DNA from: Lepidonotus clava
Taxonomy: Eukaryota; Annelida; Polychaeta; Phyllodocida; Polynoidae
Reading direction: 5' to 3'
Assembly (NCBI GenBank): GCA_936440205.1
Contig: OW387150.1
Coordinates: 11,072,152-11,136,151 of the forward strand
DNA length: 64,000 nucleotides
Below the pieces are notes generated by a model that saw only the letters and a list, made by a program, of their open reading frames with translations, was not told where the DNA came from and did not search any database. Shown in pieces: positions 36,101 through 51,100 of this stretch. Positions within the stretch are counted from its first letter, which is position 1, and each line of letters begins with the position of its first letter. The position numbers and the translations under genes were made by a program.

Positions 36101-39100
36101 GATTATTGACCTAATTTCAAAGCTACGCGCGCCTTAATATGTCGTTGCAAATTTTTTTTATTAAAGAAGTATCCTGGTGGAGTGCAGCACTCGAGTGAAA
36201 CGCTGCTTTCTACTACAGTTAAATTAAGGGAATAATAATGATAATTCAAAAGAAAAAAAAGTATTGGTCCACACATTTTATGACAAAATTGAGCGGCCTG
36301 TGAAAATAATGTTTTTCACCCTTTGAAACCAATTAAAATGTTACACTTATATCACAAGAATCTAAAGTTTAGGTTTACCCTTCATGAAAAGATACTTACG
36401 TATATATCCTCGTTTTGCAGGTACCTGTCTCAAGTGCTGCAGAATAAGTTTGACCACTTCGCCGAGGCCCTGATGCCAACGTTAATCATGCTGATCCCCA
36501 ACACGGCCAAAATCATGGCCACGGCCGGCACCGTCACCATACGATTCCTCATCCAGGTAGGGTTGGCGTTTTTTTCTTCAATTTTTTTTCTTTAATCAGA
36601 AAAAATAGTATATATATATTTGGTGATTAGTGGGAAAAAAAATATAATTTGGAGGCAAGCTTTCATTCAGGGGTGTTACTTTTCAGATTTTAATCTGATT
36701 TCAGATTTTTCACATCATCTCAAATAATAATGTTCAAACTGAATTCCTTACATGACGTTTTAGGGCATTTTAAGATTATTCTAAATTTTCTCTCTGGGGT
36801 TTCAGATTTTTTCATTGACCCTGACTTACATCCCTGTTTCATATTGAAAATTGATTGAATGTAATTTTGAAACAAAAAAGCATTTACATCATAATAAACA
36901 TCTATTTCTACCCCTAAAACAACCATTAGTCACTCACTCAATTAAACACCCCGTCTCTACCCCTAACAGTATACACAAGCACCGCGGCTCATCCCAATAC
37001 TGACCAGTCAGATGACCCACAAGGCTCCGGTGGTGCGCCGGGAGTGCAGCGAGTTCCTCGACCAGTTGTTACACACGTGGGCCACACACACGCTGGAGCG
37101 ACACATCGCCATCCTCCAGGAGGCCATCCGCAGAGGGATCGCCGACCCCGACACAGACGCCCGGGCGCATTCCAGAAAGTGAGTAGATGATAGAATGTTG
37201 TACATGTAACTAAGATAACTGCACTTATCCAATCTATTTCGAATTGAGAATACATTACACAATATTTACTATAGATATGCATGGAGCAATAAATGTTCGG
37301 ATTTTAAAACAGTATATGAACAAGTTTATACTTACTATTTCTGTAAATCTTCCCAAGTTACGAACAAAGATAAATCCCAAAAATTCTGTACAAAAAAAAT
37401 AATAAAAAATTGAAGCAATACAATTTTTTTCTTAGAATGTCATTGAGAATTAGGTGTCAAGGCCTGTACTCGCCATGGGCTTGTGTTTTCTGATATAACC
37501 GAGGAACACTCATGTAGCACCGTGTACAAAGATATTTTGATGGACCCGTTCGTAAATGGTAAATGCATGCATTGCTGAACCAACTGAACGTAGCTCTACA
37601 CCCGTGTAAAATTCAATCTTCCCCCTCTCCTCCAGGGCCTTCTGGGGCTTCGCCGACCACTTCAAGGAGCAGGCCGACAGTCTGCTCAACTCGCTGGAGC
37701 CGTCCCGCCAGAAGCAGCTCCAGGGCGAGCTCAGCAACTCCTCCAGTAACAACTCCCTCAACAGCGGCGGCATGTCGCGGACGTCGCGGGTCTCGTCGGC
37801 CGGGTCGGCCTCGGCCTCAGCCGCTGCCGCCGCCAAAGCCAAGAACCGGTCACGGTCAATGAGCACGGACAGGACCCACGACGTCTACTCGTGAGTTTTT
37901 GTGTTGTCTTTTTTTGCTAAAATATATGAAAAAAGAGAGTAGATAATCAAGTAATGGACTTGGGTAGTTGTGATAGAAGGAAATGAATTGTATATGTTAA
38001 TCTTATTGCTGAATCTTTGGTATCACTATCTCTGGATAAAGAAGTTCATGATTCGGTCGAATGGATGCAGAACAGAAACATACTTGCATAATATGTGTAT
38101 ACTAATTATACATTTACTAAGTATATACTGGGCATATTTGGTGATGAACAAGAAGGGGGGACAACTAACTTTTATGCCACTAAGGGGTAGTTTTCCGATG
38201 AGAAATCGTGTAAATTTTATCTAGATAATGATAGATAAGAACTGCGCACACTATAACCAAATTGACAATCTCGAATACTTTGTATTCCTCACCAAACATT
38301 TCATCTTAACATTTGGATTACACTTTTCAGTCGACCCACAGTCGCTGGCACGGCAAGGCGTTCGATAGCTCCCAAAGGACCTAGTCCGAAAACTGACAAG
38401 ACAGGTGAGTTTTAACCCTAGCCCTTTCTGTACCTGCTTCTCTTCATCTCATCGGCCTTTGATCGTCACCGCTGAGTGGTCAATGTTGTACGGTTCTGAA
38501 ACATCTCAAGAGATGTTTTCAGAATTACTTTTTTTTCCTTAAAATGAGTTCAATATCTTAATCATTATACCATATGTTTTTTATCAGAGACTTATTTAGA
38601 TATCCCCTTTTTTCTGTTTTCTGCAAATAGATTTTTTAAATACTTCTTGATTATAAAATTCGGTATTGCTTCGTGTATTCGCGCATGCCTCACATGTTCT
38701 ATCTTCTTTCACCACTTAGTTGCTCATGGATGGCTACATTTAAATGTGGTCAAAATCATGTGTCTATTCCAGTTCCTTAAAAATGAATTATGTCAGGGCA
38801 TATAACACAGAATTTCCTATAATATTGGAGAAAACTCTGCGCATCAAATATATAGAGTAATAGATATCACGTCACGATGTCATTCAGTCCATAAACAATT
38901 TTTTTTTATCGTCCACAATTTCCCTACATAGCTTTTAATCGCATAATGTCAGACATACGTCGATCATATCTGACGTTTTTGGAAGGCAATACCGTATAAA
39001 GATGTAAAGGAGTCTATATATCAGCACTTTCACATAATCTTGCCAAGTTGAGGAGCTTTCCTGCATATTCACATTTATAACGGTCTCAAATACTAAGGGA

Positions 39101-42100
39101 CAGTGAATTGAACTTTCAATACACTTTAAAGAATCTTATCAATTAGGCTTGGTTTAAGATATAACAATCCAAGGCAGGGGATTACACAAAAATACTAAAC
39201 TGATGGTTTAAAAATATCTAGCTGTTATCGTTAGCGTTTCTTTGCCAAGACACAAAGGAATATTCTGCAACTCGCAACCAAGCCCAATAAATACATGAGT
39301 CACACTTTAAGTCCTTGCATTTCCCTTAATAAAACCGATCTTTACATTTAGTCTTAGGAAAATGAAAGGTCCCTCTTCCTAGTCTGCCTTTTTTTCAGAT
39401 ATCAATTTATTTTATTTGCCTAGGTTTCCGAAGTTCGCCACAAAAACACCTATATAGTGATAGTTACACCATTATAATCAGTTCATTCCCTACAATCATC
39501 CCATATGGCTTGCTACTTTTTTGCATTCTCCATTAAGTTGATTACATTGATTTTTTTATGATTTTGTATTTTGCATAAGTCCATCTTTTTTCAGACGCCA
39601 ATGGGCATCCCCTACCGCGCTCTAATAGCGCGGTCGATCTGGCTGACCGTCACGGTCAGACCCCGCGTACTCCGATATCGTCGGCAAGGATTGCACAGAA
39701 CAATTATAGTTCACTGCGTAAGTCAACAGAAGACTTGCCTCTGGTTTTAACGAATGCCCTGCAATTAATTAATGGCAGTAATTAAAAAAAATGCAGTCCA
39801 ACAAAAAAAAACATTCTTTGGTGTGCACACGGTTTGATATTTAGATGCTGCAGCGCTGTATTTTGTCAAAAAAAGCAATATTTGTATCCGTTTAGCTGCC
39901 TTTGGAAATTCGTCCGTTAAATTTCTGCGGTGCCACAAAGATGTTTGTTGCATTTGGCTTTGTTCACCCTAGTTTACCGACTAATATACCATAGTGTCTA
40001 ACCAACCGTGTACAGTGGTGCCAGCTCGGAGGATTTGAAAGTCTAAGAACATTTGAAATTGAAACTATAAAAAGCATGTCTATTGCAACTGAGATCGTAA
40101 AGAAAGGACGTATTATGAATTTGCTGTACAAAGTTAAAAGCTGGCACCTGAAAGTAACCTTACCGATTTACAGCCTTGACTAACGACTTTAGCTCGCCGT
40201 TTTGATTGCTAGATCAGCTGGCTGTATTGCTGCTAAGTTCCGTTTTTTTGTTGCATCCAGTTTCCCCCGGTTCTGTTGGTTTTGCCCTGGTTGCTTGCTT
40301 TATAAAGTTGCAAAGTTTTGCGGTTCGTAGACTGAAAGTAGTTGGGGAAAATAGAAAAGTATGGTATGGCTCTTTCTGCATTGGGAAGCTGTATACGGAC
40401 ACCTTTTTCAGTCAAGATAGTAGATTTGGTTTCATCAAACTTTTGCATACGTGTCTCGAGGTGCATTTCTATCCGCCGGTGTATAAAAGCATGAATAACA
40501 CTTACTGTATATGAGACCTGGGTGCCTGCGTTTGCGATCCTACTGGTATGAATGTCAAATCCCATTCATTAGGGTTAAATTCTATATTGGATTTTCAAAT
40601 GCGATGCATTTTATTAGACTCTATACTTTGTGAATTGGCCTAATTTAAACATTTAAAGGAATCCGCAAATATATGCAAATCGCGAAATTGGCAAGGTTCA
40701 CAGTCCTGCCTCTGCATTGCTCTTTACAAGACTTATTTCAATAGAAGGGAACCTCATACGACATATATATTCAGACACTTGAAACATTCTGAGTCGCGAT
40801 GCATGGGTTTCCTACTTCGAATGACCCAGAGGTGATCCCAATATTGACTTTCATTATCAGGAAACTTCATCCAGTCATCTCATTACCCGGTGAAAACTCT
40901 CTGCAGGGCATCCCGCACTTCACCTATCATTCCTCTTTGTAAGGCCCTTTTTGTCCCACCTACTCTTCATACCATGGCGAAGTTTGATTTTAGACCCAAC
41001 ACATTGGATTCCTGCATGAGGACGAACGTAAACCCACCATCCTGAGAGGTATAAAATGACATTTTCTCCGATTCCCAACACGGTTGTTGAAATGTAGTTC
41101 CCCCTTTTCATGTTCGTCACAGGATTTAAAAGTGTCCGACAAATGAAGGCTTTCAAAAAAAGCTCCAGGTCTACTGAAAGGGAAGCCGCTCCTAACAAAT
41201 CCCCGAATGGTCATCATAATGGTATTGACAGAAAAAATGGCTATCCAGAGCAACTCAGAAACACTTGTAATGGATCAAGAACAATCGACCAAAGCACAAA
41301 AAGGTCACATGTTCATAACACTTCACATTGTGGAAGAGCGGATTCTATAACGCTTGGAGACGTGCAGGGTAGGCAAAGCAGATCCAGGATGCGAGCCATC
41401 AATGTTTGCAAATCAAGGTCACAGTCAATGAGAGTTGGACATTCACTCATTGAACCTATACCAGAGACGGCTAATTCAGCGACTCACCAGAGTGATGTCA
41501 CTTTAATGAGTTACTCTCGCCCAAATAATGAGGTCAAAGACAGGAGCAGCTCACAGACAAGACATGATTGCGGGGCCACATGCAAGGACCAAAGACCGTG
41601 GCTCCAGCGATCAGGGCGCGCGTCGAAAGAATTCCAAAGAAAAATTAATATTTTCGAAACCAAGAAAGACCCGATGAAAGCCAACAATAATGCGCTAAAA
41701 TTAAATGTCGGTCAGAGTCATCAGAACTGTCAGGAGCATTCGAATGACTGTACAACTATGAAAAATGTACCAAGAATTGCTAAAGATGTTCCACCTTCAA
41801 AGTCATCCAATGGAATCCCTCTTCCTAGATGTAGGATAAGTCTTTGTAAGAGGGCCATGTCGACCGGGGATGTTTCTGTGATGAATGGACCTCCAAAAAA
41901 GTCCACTCTTCAACGAACCAAATCCACTCCGAAATTACCTATTTGGAAGCCATTCGCAAATGCTCAGGCATTAAAGTCAGAAGATAAATGTAAGTCCTAC
42001 CGAAAAATCGTTTGGTGATCATCTAGGTATTGGGATTGTGTTTAGTCACAGGAAAAGTTGTATTTAGAATCTGCTTTCGTATGTGCATACATTTCTGACA

Positions 42101-45100
42101 TTTTGTTGTCGCAAGGATCAGACCATTCAAACACTTTTGCCATACTATTTATAATTTCTTTTCTTTTGATAGTTCAACATATTTTTTCATATTCATAAAC
42201 TAGGCGCCCATCCCTTACCAAACCACTCTTATCCACTTACTAAAACCAGGGAGGAAAATACATTGTATTACAGATCAAAACTCAAAAGTACTCAGATATG
42301 TGGGAAAGCGAGTGCTTCCTAGATGTTGGTCAACTCGCTGCACCTCAAATGTTTGTTACAACTGGGGTCTGGCAGTTTGGAAAAACATAATACGAAAACT
42401 TTCCATCTTCTGAACAGCTTTATCATACAACATTTGAAATTTATGATTCGCAAAGATCAAATACCAGAATCTTATACTCAATTTTCACATTTGACTTAGA
42501 GAACTACCATAAAAGTTTCCATAAAGATATCTGAGTAAGAACAAAGAATATCATAAAAATGTCAGGCCCCAGCCATTTAGGCTTCTTTAGATTTCCCCAT
42601 CATGGACCCCTCTTAAATTATCCAGGGAAGAAAACCCGTAGCTCGGGCAACCTGACTCGCTTGTCGCTCAGCTTTGATGAAAATTCTCTGCGAAAGGGCG
42701 GCGGCGGCAGCCACATCCCCACTACTAACCGTCGCCTCCCGACCCCTGAAAAGCGTAAGTACTCGTTCTCAGGCCCCGCAGTGGTGGAAAAACCTCGGTC
42801 AACACCCCGGTCACACCGTCTCCCGAAATACCCCTGGTTGTCCTAACTATTCCTTTACTGTGGTTCTTCCTTTGGTTCCCTGGGTTGTCTCAGTTTATTC
42901 GTTGGTTGTCTTAGGTTGCCCGCTGCATATGATTACCGGTACTTTTCTTTCCATGGTTGTCGCGAAGCATACTTTCCTTTCCACCGTTCGTGTAGGTTGT
43001 TTCTTCAGTTTGATATGTTTCCATATCATTATCATGGTAGCTGACCTCGTGTTTCAACCTGGTGTGGTCACACTTCAGTAGGTTTAGTTGGTACTGTATC
43101 TGTGATGGCAGTTAGTCATGCGCATAACAATGCTGTCAACCTCTACATTGGCTACTTGAACTTAAAATTTAAAAGAAAAAAAAATTGGGTAAAGGTTGGA
43201 GGACCTGAAGAGGTTCAAACGTATATGATAGGCTTATCTGCCTTACACTCTTTTAGGGCAGAACTGGGATTCTTTGTATGAAACCTAGACATTCCCCACC
43301 ATAAAAAATCCGTATGCTAGATTGCATGAGGAACTCAAACTCAGAGGGTGTAACTGCTCCAAACTCTCTCTGACTATAACTGATTATTCCGAGAGAAAAA
43401 GCATATCACGACCCCTTGATAATATGGGATAAACATCTCCATTCTTTCTCGGTAGTTCCTTCACCAATGGCAGGTTATGTGCGGAATGTTTTGGCCCATA
43501 CTTAGTGCACTATGTATGTATTTCATTGCTCAGTGCACTAGGTATGGGTCTTAGTGCTCGTTGAACGTGGCACTGTCTCCATCAACCAGGAGCCTAAAGG
43601 CACATACGGAACCCCCCTGATTCCTTGAAGATCCCAACACCAATCCAACGATGCCCCTAGTCTCAGCTGTGCTCAGTCTACCAACACTTCAGCACTTCCT
43701 TACAATACTTAGTTTACAGTTAGTGCGTGGCAGTGAATTTTGATTGATAGTGTACTTTTCATTGGTTACACTAATCAAATTCATTGTGTGATTCTTGACT
43801 CCTTCTTTCCACTTTGTGAAATGGTTTCATTTGTATATATGTACCTTACTAAAACATTCAATTTGCACGATATCGCTAGTGCAGAAACTGATTTCAGTTT
43901 CATATCAAGTGAGCGCGTGCCCTACTCCTCATGTATTTCCTTTTGCTAAGGCTTCAGTAACAAGTGTAACTTTATTCAAATATTTGCATTTAAAGTTGAA
44001 CAACTCATAAGTTGCTTGTAACGCTTTGCAGTATTAAGTATACGCCGGCAATGTAGTACATCAACAACATAACCCTGATGATAAATGCATCTTCCAAGCA
44101 TGCCAATAAACCATTATTAAGTCAAGCGCTTGCAAACATATCCCTGCAACCTCAAACCATTAATTTCTACCAGTAACTCAAGATGGTTATGCACCCCTGC
44201 GCTGACAGTGTATGATTTAACCAAGGCCTGTTCTATGCTGTCAGGGCCTTCTATGGTATGAGAAACACAGGCCATGTAAAAAAGAGTGAGTCACAGAGAG
44301 TGGATGGTAGGGTGAGCTGGGTGAGTTATTGTGTATTGACACCCTTCCTGTTTGTGCAGGCCTTAGTCGGAGCACCATAGACTTGTCGTCCAACGACCCG
44401 CGGTCCCGAATCCCGCGGCTGCGGACGCCCTCCTTCTCGGCCGCTGATAGTGAGTACACGGGTTCGTCCTGTGAGCCACAAGGTGGCTCAGGTCAGAGGC
44501 TTATCTAAGGTCCAGGCCAGCCAACTTCAAACAGTAAAATTATTGTGAAAATGTAAAAATTATTGTGAAAATATAAAAATTATTGTAAAAATAATGAAAA
44601 AAACAAACGTAAAATTATTGTAAAAGATGATTTAAAAAAAAAAAAAAAGCAACAAATTAAAAAAAAATTTCGTAAACCAACATAATATTAAAACCCTGTA
44701 AATTATATTCACATGAATAAATACAAAAGTTGGCAGAACTGGAAAAGTCTAACCTGTGTGAAACAAAGTGTATAGCCACCACTCACCACCGTGTATATAG
44801 ATATTGTCAGACCTTGATGTAATGGTGTACATGTAAGTCTTAACCAGATACTTTGTCTTCATATGATTTGTATTAGCTTACAACATATTAAGTAGCTCAG
44901 TGCAGAGTGTATAACACCATTTTATAGATGTATTTAACATATGCTGTACACACGAAAAACATACTGTCAAATACTGCTGCAGTATATACTTGTATCTAGT
45001 GTTTTTCCCTTTATTTCTGTTGTAATATCTTGTATGAACTTGGTTCTGCTCTAGTACTGTCTTTGGCACTAATTCACATAACCACAAGACTTCCATGACT

Positions 45101-48100
45101 AGATATCTCTTGAACTACTAGAGATAGAAACAGCACTTAAGGAGTGATGAACATAATGCGTGTGACAACGATTCTTAGCAATAACCGGGATGAAATGAGA
45201 GTTTTTATACCAGGATTAAAACATCTTACATCTACATAGCACATACTTGTCCATATAGTTCGAAGTAACCTCATACATGAAGTAAATTCAATATTTTATG
45301 AGTGCCTATCGCTTCTGCTGTATATTGTATTTTGCTGAACAGTTAAGTGTACGTCTCACAAACAATTATTGTAAACTCTAAGAAACAAATGTAATATTCT
45401 TTCTTAAGGGGGGGGTGATGTAAAAACTGGTCAATTTTTAATTTAAAAATAAACGAACAATAATCATGTTAATTAAGCAAATTACTGTGATGTACCTTCT
45501 GATAGAAGCTCTATTTCATCCCTGTTATAAAGCTTTTTATAAGTTCAGAAACTAAACTCTGACTTGCTACCGCTAGGATCTCTGCAGTCTGCTGTAATGG
45601 CCATATATTATCTCATCAGGGCAGTAGGAGAGGTCGCAGCCAAGTTTATTTTATTTAGCTCAAATAAAATAAAAGGCTTTGGATAAAGGTTTATCATTAG
45701 ATGCGAGGTCATCTCATGATATAATTGGGGCTTAACAGCCAGGGAATAAATGCATGGGAACATGAAATATTTCAGTAGGAGAATGGAGTAGATTTCCGAA
45801 GATCAAGATATTATATGAAGTCAGAGTTATGAATAAAAGCATAAAATTAGTGTACATGCGTAAGTTGGTGAATATCAAACCAGCTTTATTCTGAGTAAAG
45901 GATAATAATGTAAGTGTAATGTTGCCATGTAAGTTTAGAAAGTTGTGATACCTTTGTAGAAATAATTCCGAGAAAGGTGATGGTATATATAGTTGTGTTA
46001 ATCCTCCCGAACCCGTAGAGGTATTTCTCCTGTAAAACCTTTAGAGGTGAAGATATAGTCCACTTCGCTACCGGCCATTGAATGACTCGCTTTAAGCTGT
46101 TGTTACCACGCTTCCTTAAGCTTACACCCACCCATATGGTTTGTTCTCCTAACACAACCTACATTGATACATTGCATTTTGCCATTCTCATACCTACTCG
46201 AATGTGACTGTTGGATATGTGTCTTTGTATATATTCATGTATGACGTTCTGATTCTTGTTTTAGCGTGTTCACACACATTTGACATTCACAACTTACCAA
46301 GAAAAATATTGTCTCCAATGTCAACTTTTCTCTCTCTGTAGATTCTGTTCACCCAGTGCAGAGACTATAATTTTTAATCTTATTACAATTATTTCAGAAC
46401 CTGGTTTATGATTTAAAACCCCTTTTTAGGTGATTTATTTGGCTTTCAATGTTACTTAATGGTTAAATCTGCTCCTTTCAGCGCGACCGAAGAAGTCGTC
46501 CATGTCTGCGGGATCCCATGCGTCAAGCGTGCTGTCCCCAGAGCGGAGTCGACCGCGTGCTAGAATAGGAGTATCACAGTCACAACGTGAGTGTCATAAG
46601 TTCTCCCTTTATGTGGAATAAGGCGAAGTTGTGTGTCTTGTTGCATGTTTTCCATGGAAAAGTAACTTGAAAAATTGTCAAACATTAGTTTGTACTGAAC
46701 ACCATACAAAACCTAGCCCCCGAATAAAGGATGCGAGGCATCATCATCTCTGAATGAACTATTAAGAGCATCTACCTTAATTTGAAGAAATTAGACGTAG
46801 ATATGAAATGAGATATCATTGCTATAAAAACATAGGTAAACAACATTTCAATCTTACTTTAAGTTAAAACAATGTCACACTCTTACTTAACCTGTTGTTT
46901 GGACCAATCAGTGAGCAGTTCACAGATCTGAGTTTGTTTTATTTACAGCGAGCAGTCGTTCTGGCTCTCCCTCATCACGACTAAGCTACATCACTCACAC
47001 AACACCTTCCGCGACATCGGCTGCTACTCGAACGCGCCGCAAGTCGGGCATCCCCCGCAGCCAAGGCGCCAGTCGGGAGACCAGCCCGTCGAGATTGTAT
47101 GGTAAACGAGGCCTTACAAATGTACACCACAGAGAACCATGTAATATTAAACTTTAATTTTCTAACCCTTTGCTTTTAGTCTGCATCCCAGAAGAAATGG
47201 CCCTGTCACTGTCTTCAGTGACAGACACTGTCCTCCGTTTTGTACTTCTTTATTTGGGCTTTAGATAAGTGTTGGAAATAATATTTCATTCCTCTAACAT
47301 TATCGTTCTCTAACAATTCATTATTCTGTTCTGAATGATTGCTTTTCAAATAATAACTACTAAGAATATTACCCCTTTTACAAAGTTACTTAATTCATTA
47401 CCAAGGACAGTGAAAATGACATGAAATAGATAAGCATAATCAAAGGTAAAAACTTTCATGGTAACCACAAAAAAGATAATACAATGCATGATTAATAATC
47501 TTTGCTAATAATCCTCTCTTCCCTTATAAGAATTCACTCAACTCTCTTTTAACACATAACACTCTCAGTCTGGGTTCATTTGGATGCGCTAGGTGTATGC
47601 AGCTATCAAACAATATATTGCACGGGCTATCATTTACCATTGGTTTCTGGATCTGACCACCGTACCACAAATAAACCCCGGATGGATTATTGTGAAGCAG
47701 GCGCATCCCAAATGAACCCGTGGACACCTTATCGTTAAACATCAAAGGCCCGCGTTTAAATAATCCATGTCTGCCTCTTCTCTTTTACCCCGCAGGTCGC
47801 GAGCGGAAGATGAGCGGCTCTGGAGTCCGTCAGTTAGGACAGGCCCAACGAACAGGCCATGCCAAACCCGTACAAGTCCTTAGTCCTGGTTCAGATATGG
47901 AGTCGGCCTTTGCAGAGGCTTTGGTATGTAAATGACTATTTGAGAACTCTAAGCTTACTGTAAAAAAGACCAACTATGAAACGTATATCAGGGTTCCTAC
48001 AGAATGGAAGAATATTTCTTGAGTCCGCGGGAGCTCTGGGTTTTGTTTCCTTCACACGTGGAATATCTCTTAAAAATACTGTATCATTTTTGGCCATTTT

Positions 48101-51100
48101 TAACTATTTGTTATTGATTATAGGTCTTATAGCAACGGGAATCTTTCCCGCTAAGTAGTCTTCAAGCGTTTACTATAACTACAGACACAAAATTAGGTCT
48201 CGTTGCTCCAATATGGGTTTTCTGAATACTTTTGGGGACGTTCACAAGGTCGCCGATTACATTGTTACATGTAGGGATTAGTATAGGTACATGTACAAAA
48301 ATTAGGTGCATATAAAAACAATATGTATTGAATAAAACAAAATACAAACTTCACAGTCAGTTAGAAACAGAATCAAACGTCACTTAACATCAAGCGCAAA
48401 GCAATATACATCCAGCTTCCAAAGGACATATATCCTCAGATTTTTCTTTTTACTCCGACATAAATATCCCTCATACTATGAACGCCTGATGCAAACCTTT
48501 ACACCAAAAATATAACTTGAACTATATTTCATCTTTGCAGGGCAAGCCTCCTACAGGGCTGTAGTTTCCCTTTCACGCTGTCATGTATCTATAGTTGGAA
48601 TATCTTGCTTCTTTTCTATTCGGTCAGCATGTCATGGACATTACTCTACAAATACTATCCCTGAAAACTAAATGAAACGCTTCTTTCTTAGGTATGCAGG
48701 GACAATGGTGTAAAGGTTTCATATTTGGCTAAGTTAAAAATACGGGATGTACGTGCTTGCTTAATGTATGATGCCGTTATTTTTGATGCCTTGCGCCATA
48801 CAAAGATATAATCATGTAAATGTAATGTAAGTAAGGCATCAAAGGAGGCATACCGGATTTGAATTGTCCTTTTGTTGTTGTGCACTGGGGTATGTAAGTG
48901 GGCTATTAACACCTTCAGTCTATACTCGTTGGTTCAAGGCAGTACCTCAGAGCCTTCCTTCCTCTTCCCATTGGTCACTGGTGGTGGTTGTTGTATTAGA
49001 AGTGGGAGGGGTGAGATGTGTGATTGACAGGTGGGGTACGTCTAGTCCATTCTGACCCAGATTAGTTATTACATAATGGTTTGAGTGACTAACAGATTTA
49101 GATGTAACTACAGTCTAGGGCACGGGCTGACCACTGCAGTGGGGTTGGGGGGGGGGGGGGAGGTGGTGTTTGTAGTTGGAGTGCAGGGCCGGGTGATCAA
49201 CAAGAATAGACTTCTGTCCCTCGTTGGGGGAAGGGGGAGGAGGTGGGGGGGGGGGGCGTGACCACAGGCCTACTACACTGGATGCCGCTTGGCTGGCATC
49301 CCGGTAGACTGTAGGTGGGTGGGGAGGGAGGTGGCCGGTCAACCGGGGGTGGGGTGGGGTGGGTATACCGTATCTGTGGCTTGGTCTAAGACATAATAAA
49401 GGGGTCCTGCCTGTGAGGGTGGGGGAGGTATTGGAGTAGACAGGCACCACAATCATTATGTTTACCTCTCAAATTCCGCAAGGCATCTTCGGCCGGCATC
49501 TTCAGCCGGCCGAAAATCTTCAGATTTCTAGTTACCCATCGATATACCCGTTATTATAGACATGATGGTGATGCAACCCTGTTGGGAAACTTGGGTGTGG
49601 GCTCATTGAAGTCTTTCATCGAACCCCTTGAATGCTAGCATTCATATGTACATTTTGGTCATATCAAATGATTAAATTGGCATCGGTCAATATGTTTACC
49701 CAAAACAAAAAACACAAACAATACATACGAGACCTGTAACAAAGTGCAGAATGAAACGTTGAAATTATTCTTTTTCCTGCTTTTGACTTTTTTTTCAATA
49801 TTTTTTTAATTCAAAACAAGAGCTCTTAGCAAAACTAGTATTTCCAAGATAAGCCCCGCTCTTCACATAATTAAGTACATCAATCATTGTCTCGTTCCAG
49901 CTCAATTCATTCCATTAAAAAAAAAACCAACATTTTTCTCTTGAATCTTTTTGATGTACAGTGACGATATCTCTGCCATGGGCATGCATGTACATAGTAT
50001 TGGTTTTACTAAGGGACATCAAACCTATTTCGGGAACTGAGAATGACACACATGTTGGATCACATCCCCTGGCCTCATCAATTTTCTCTCCACCTTCTTT
50101 TACTAACACACACAATTTATATTACGGAGCTGTGCACACATTAAAAAATCAAGACCACTACTAACCCCTACGACTGTCATGAAAACCATTAAGAGGTGTT
50201 TCTGCTTATACTGAACCGGGAACTGGACTGGGTTTTTACAGAAACGACTCCCCGGTCGCAAACGGTTTGAAAGTTACGAATCGGATGACGCAGGCAGCGA
50301 AACGTCCAGCGTGTGTTCTGAACGATCATACGGCTCTTCGTTCGGACGGGCCTCTGAGGTGAGTACATTTCAGTTTTCCTCTACTTTGTATCTTTTATTG
50401 ACTTAAGTCATGAATTGTACTCTTTTACTGAAGGTGTTCATGATTTACACATAGATAGAAGTCATCTGCGGGTGCATTTACTACCTGACATGTTAAAAAA
50501 AGAACAACAGTTGTAGTATTAACCCACAAAGGCATCCTCCCTTTCCCTTTGATATAAGTGTACGTAATTCTAACCGGACCTCCAAGATTGTTATATCATG
50601 ATACTTTACTCCTTATACAATCCCAAGATGTCAAAATGATGATTCATGAGACCAAACAATATTAAGAATTGTTCGAATCCAGTGGTCGGAGTACATATTT
50701 ATTGGAACAAACTACTAATCTACTCAGCTGATTTTTCACACGTACAAGTAGTGAGTAGAACACTATTATATGCGGTTCCAACAGGACGTGGACCAACATT
50801 AGCCTGATGAAAACGTTGTTAACGTCGTTAAACGTTGTTAAACATTGTTTTCCTTATGCTAACAAAGGCCTCAGACATAAGTGAACGTAGAGCCTCACTA
50901 CGGCTTTCGAAGGTACATTTTCATGTTCAGATATACGCCACCGAATCAGTCTCGTTTGTTTTGATTCTTTATTGTCAGTTTTATAAATCACTAGAGAGCA
51001 GATTTTTATTACTGAATGTCTCCTTTGACATTCATAGATGTAATAGGTGTCGGTAGAGGTTTAGATCTTATACCCAAGAAATTATCTTTTTTTGAAATTT

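Noticed and set aside
37510-37866. 118-codon minus-strand frame with Ala/Glu run
   Set aside because: It is the antisense shadow of the CLASP exon 37636-37890, whose plus-strand protein is conserved.
40206-40565. 102-codon plus and 110-codon minus frames
   Set aside because: They overlap each other, lack splice signals of matching phase and show no recognisable product.
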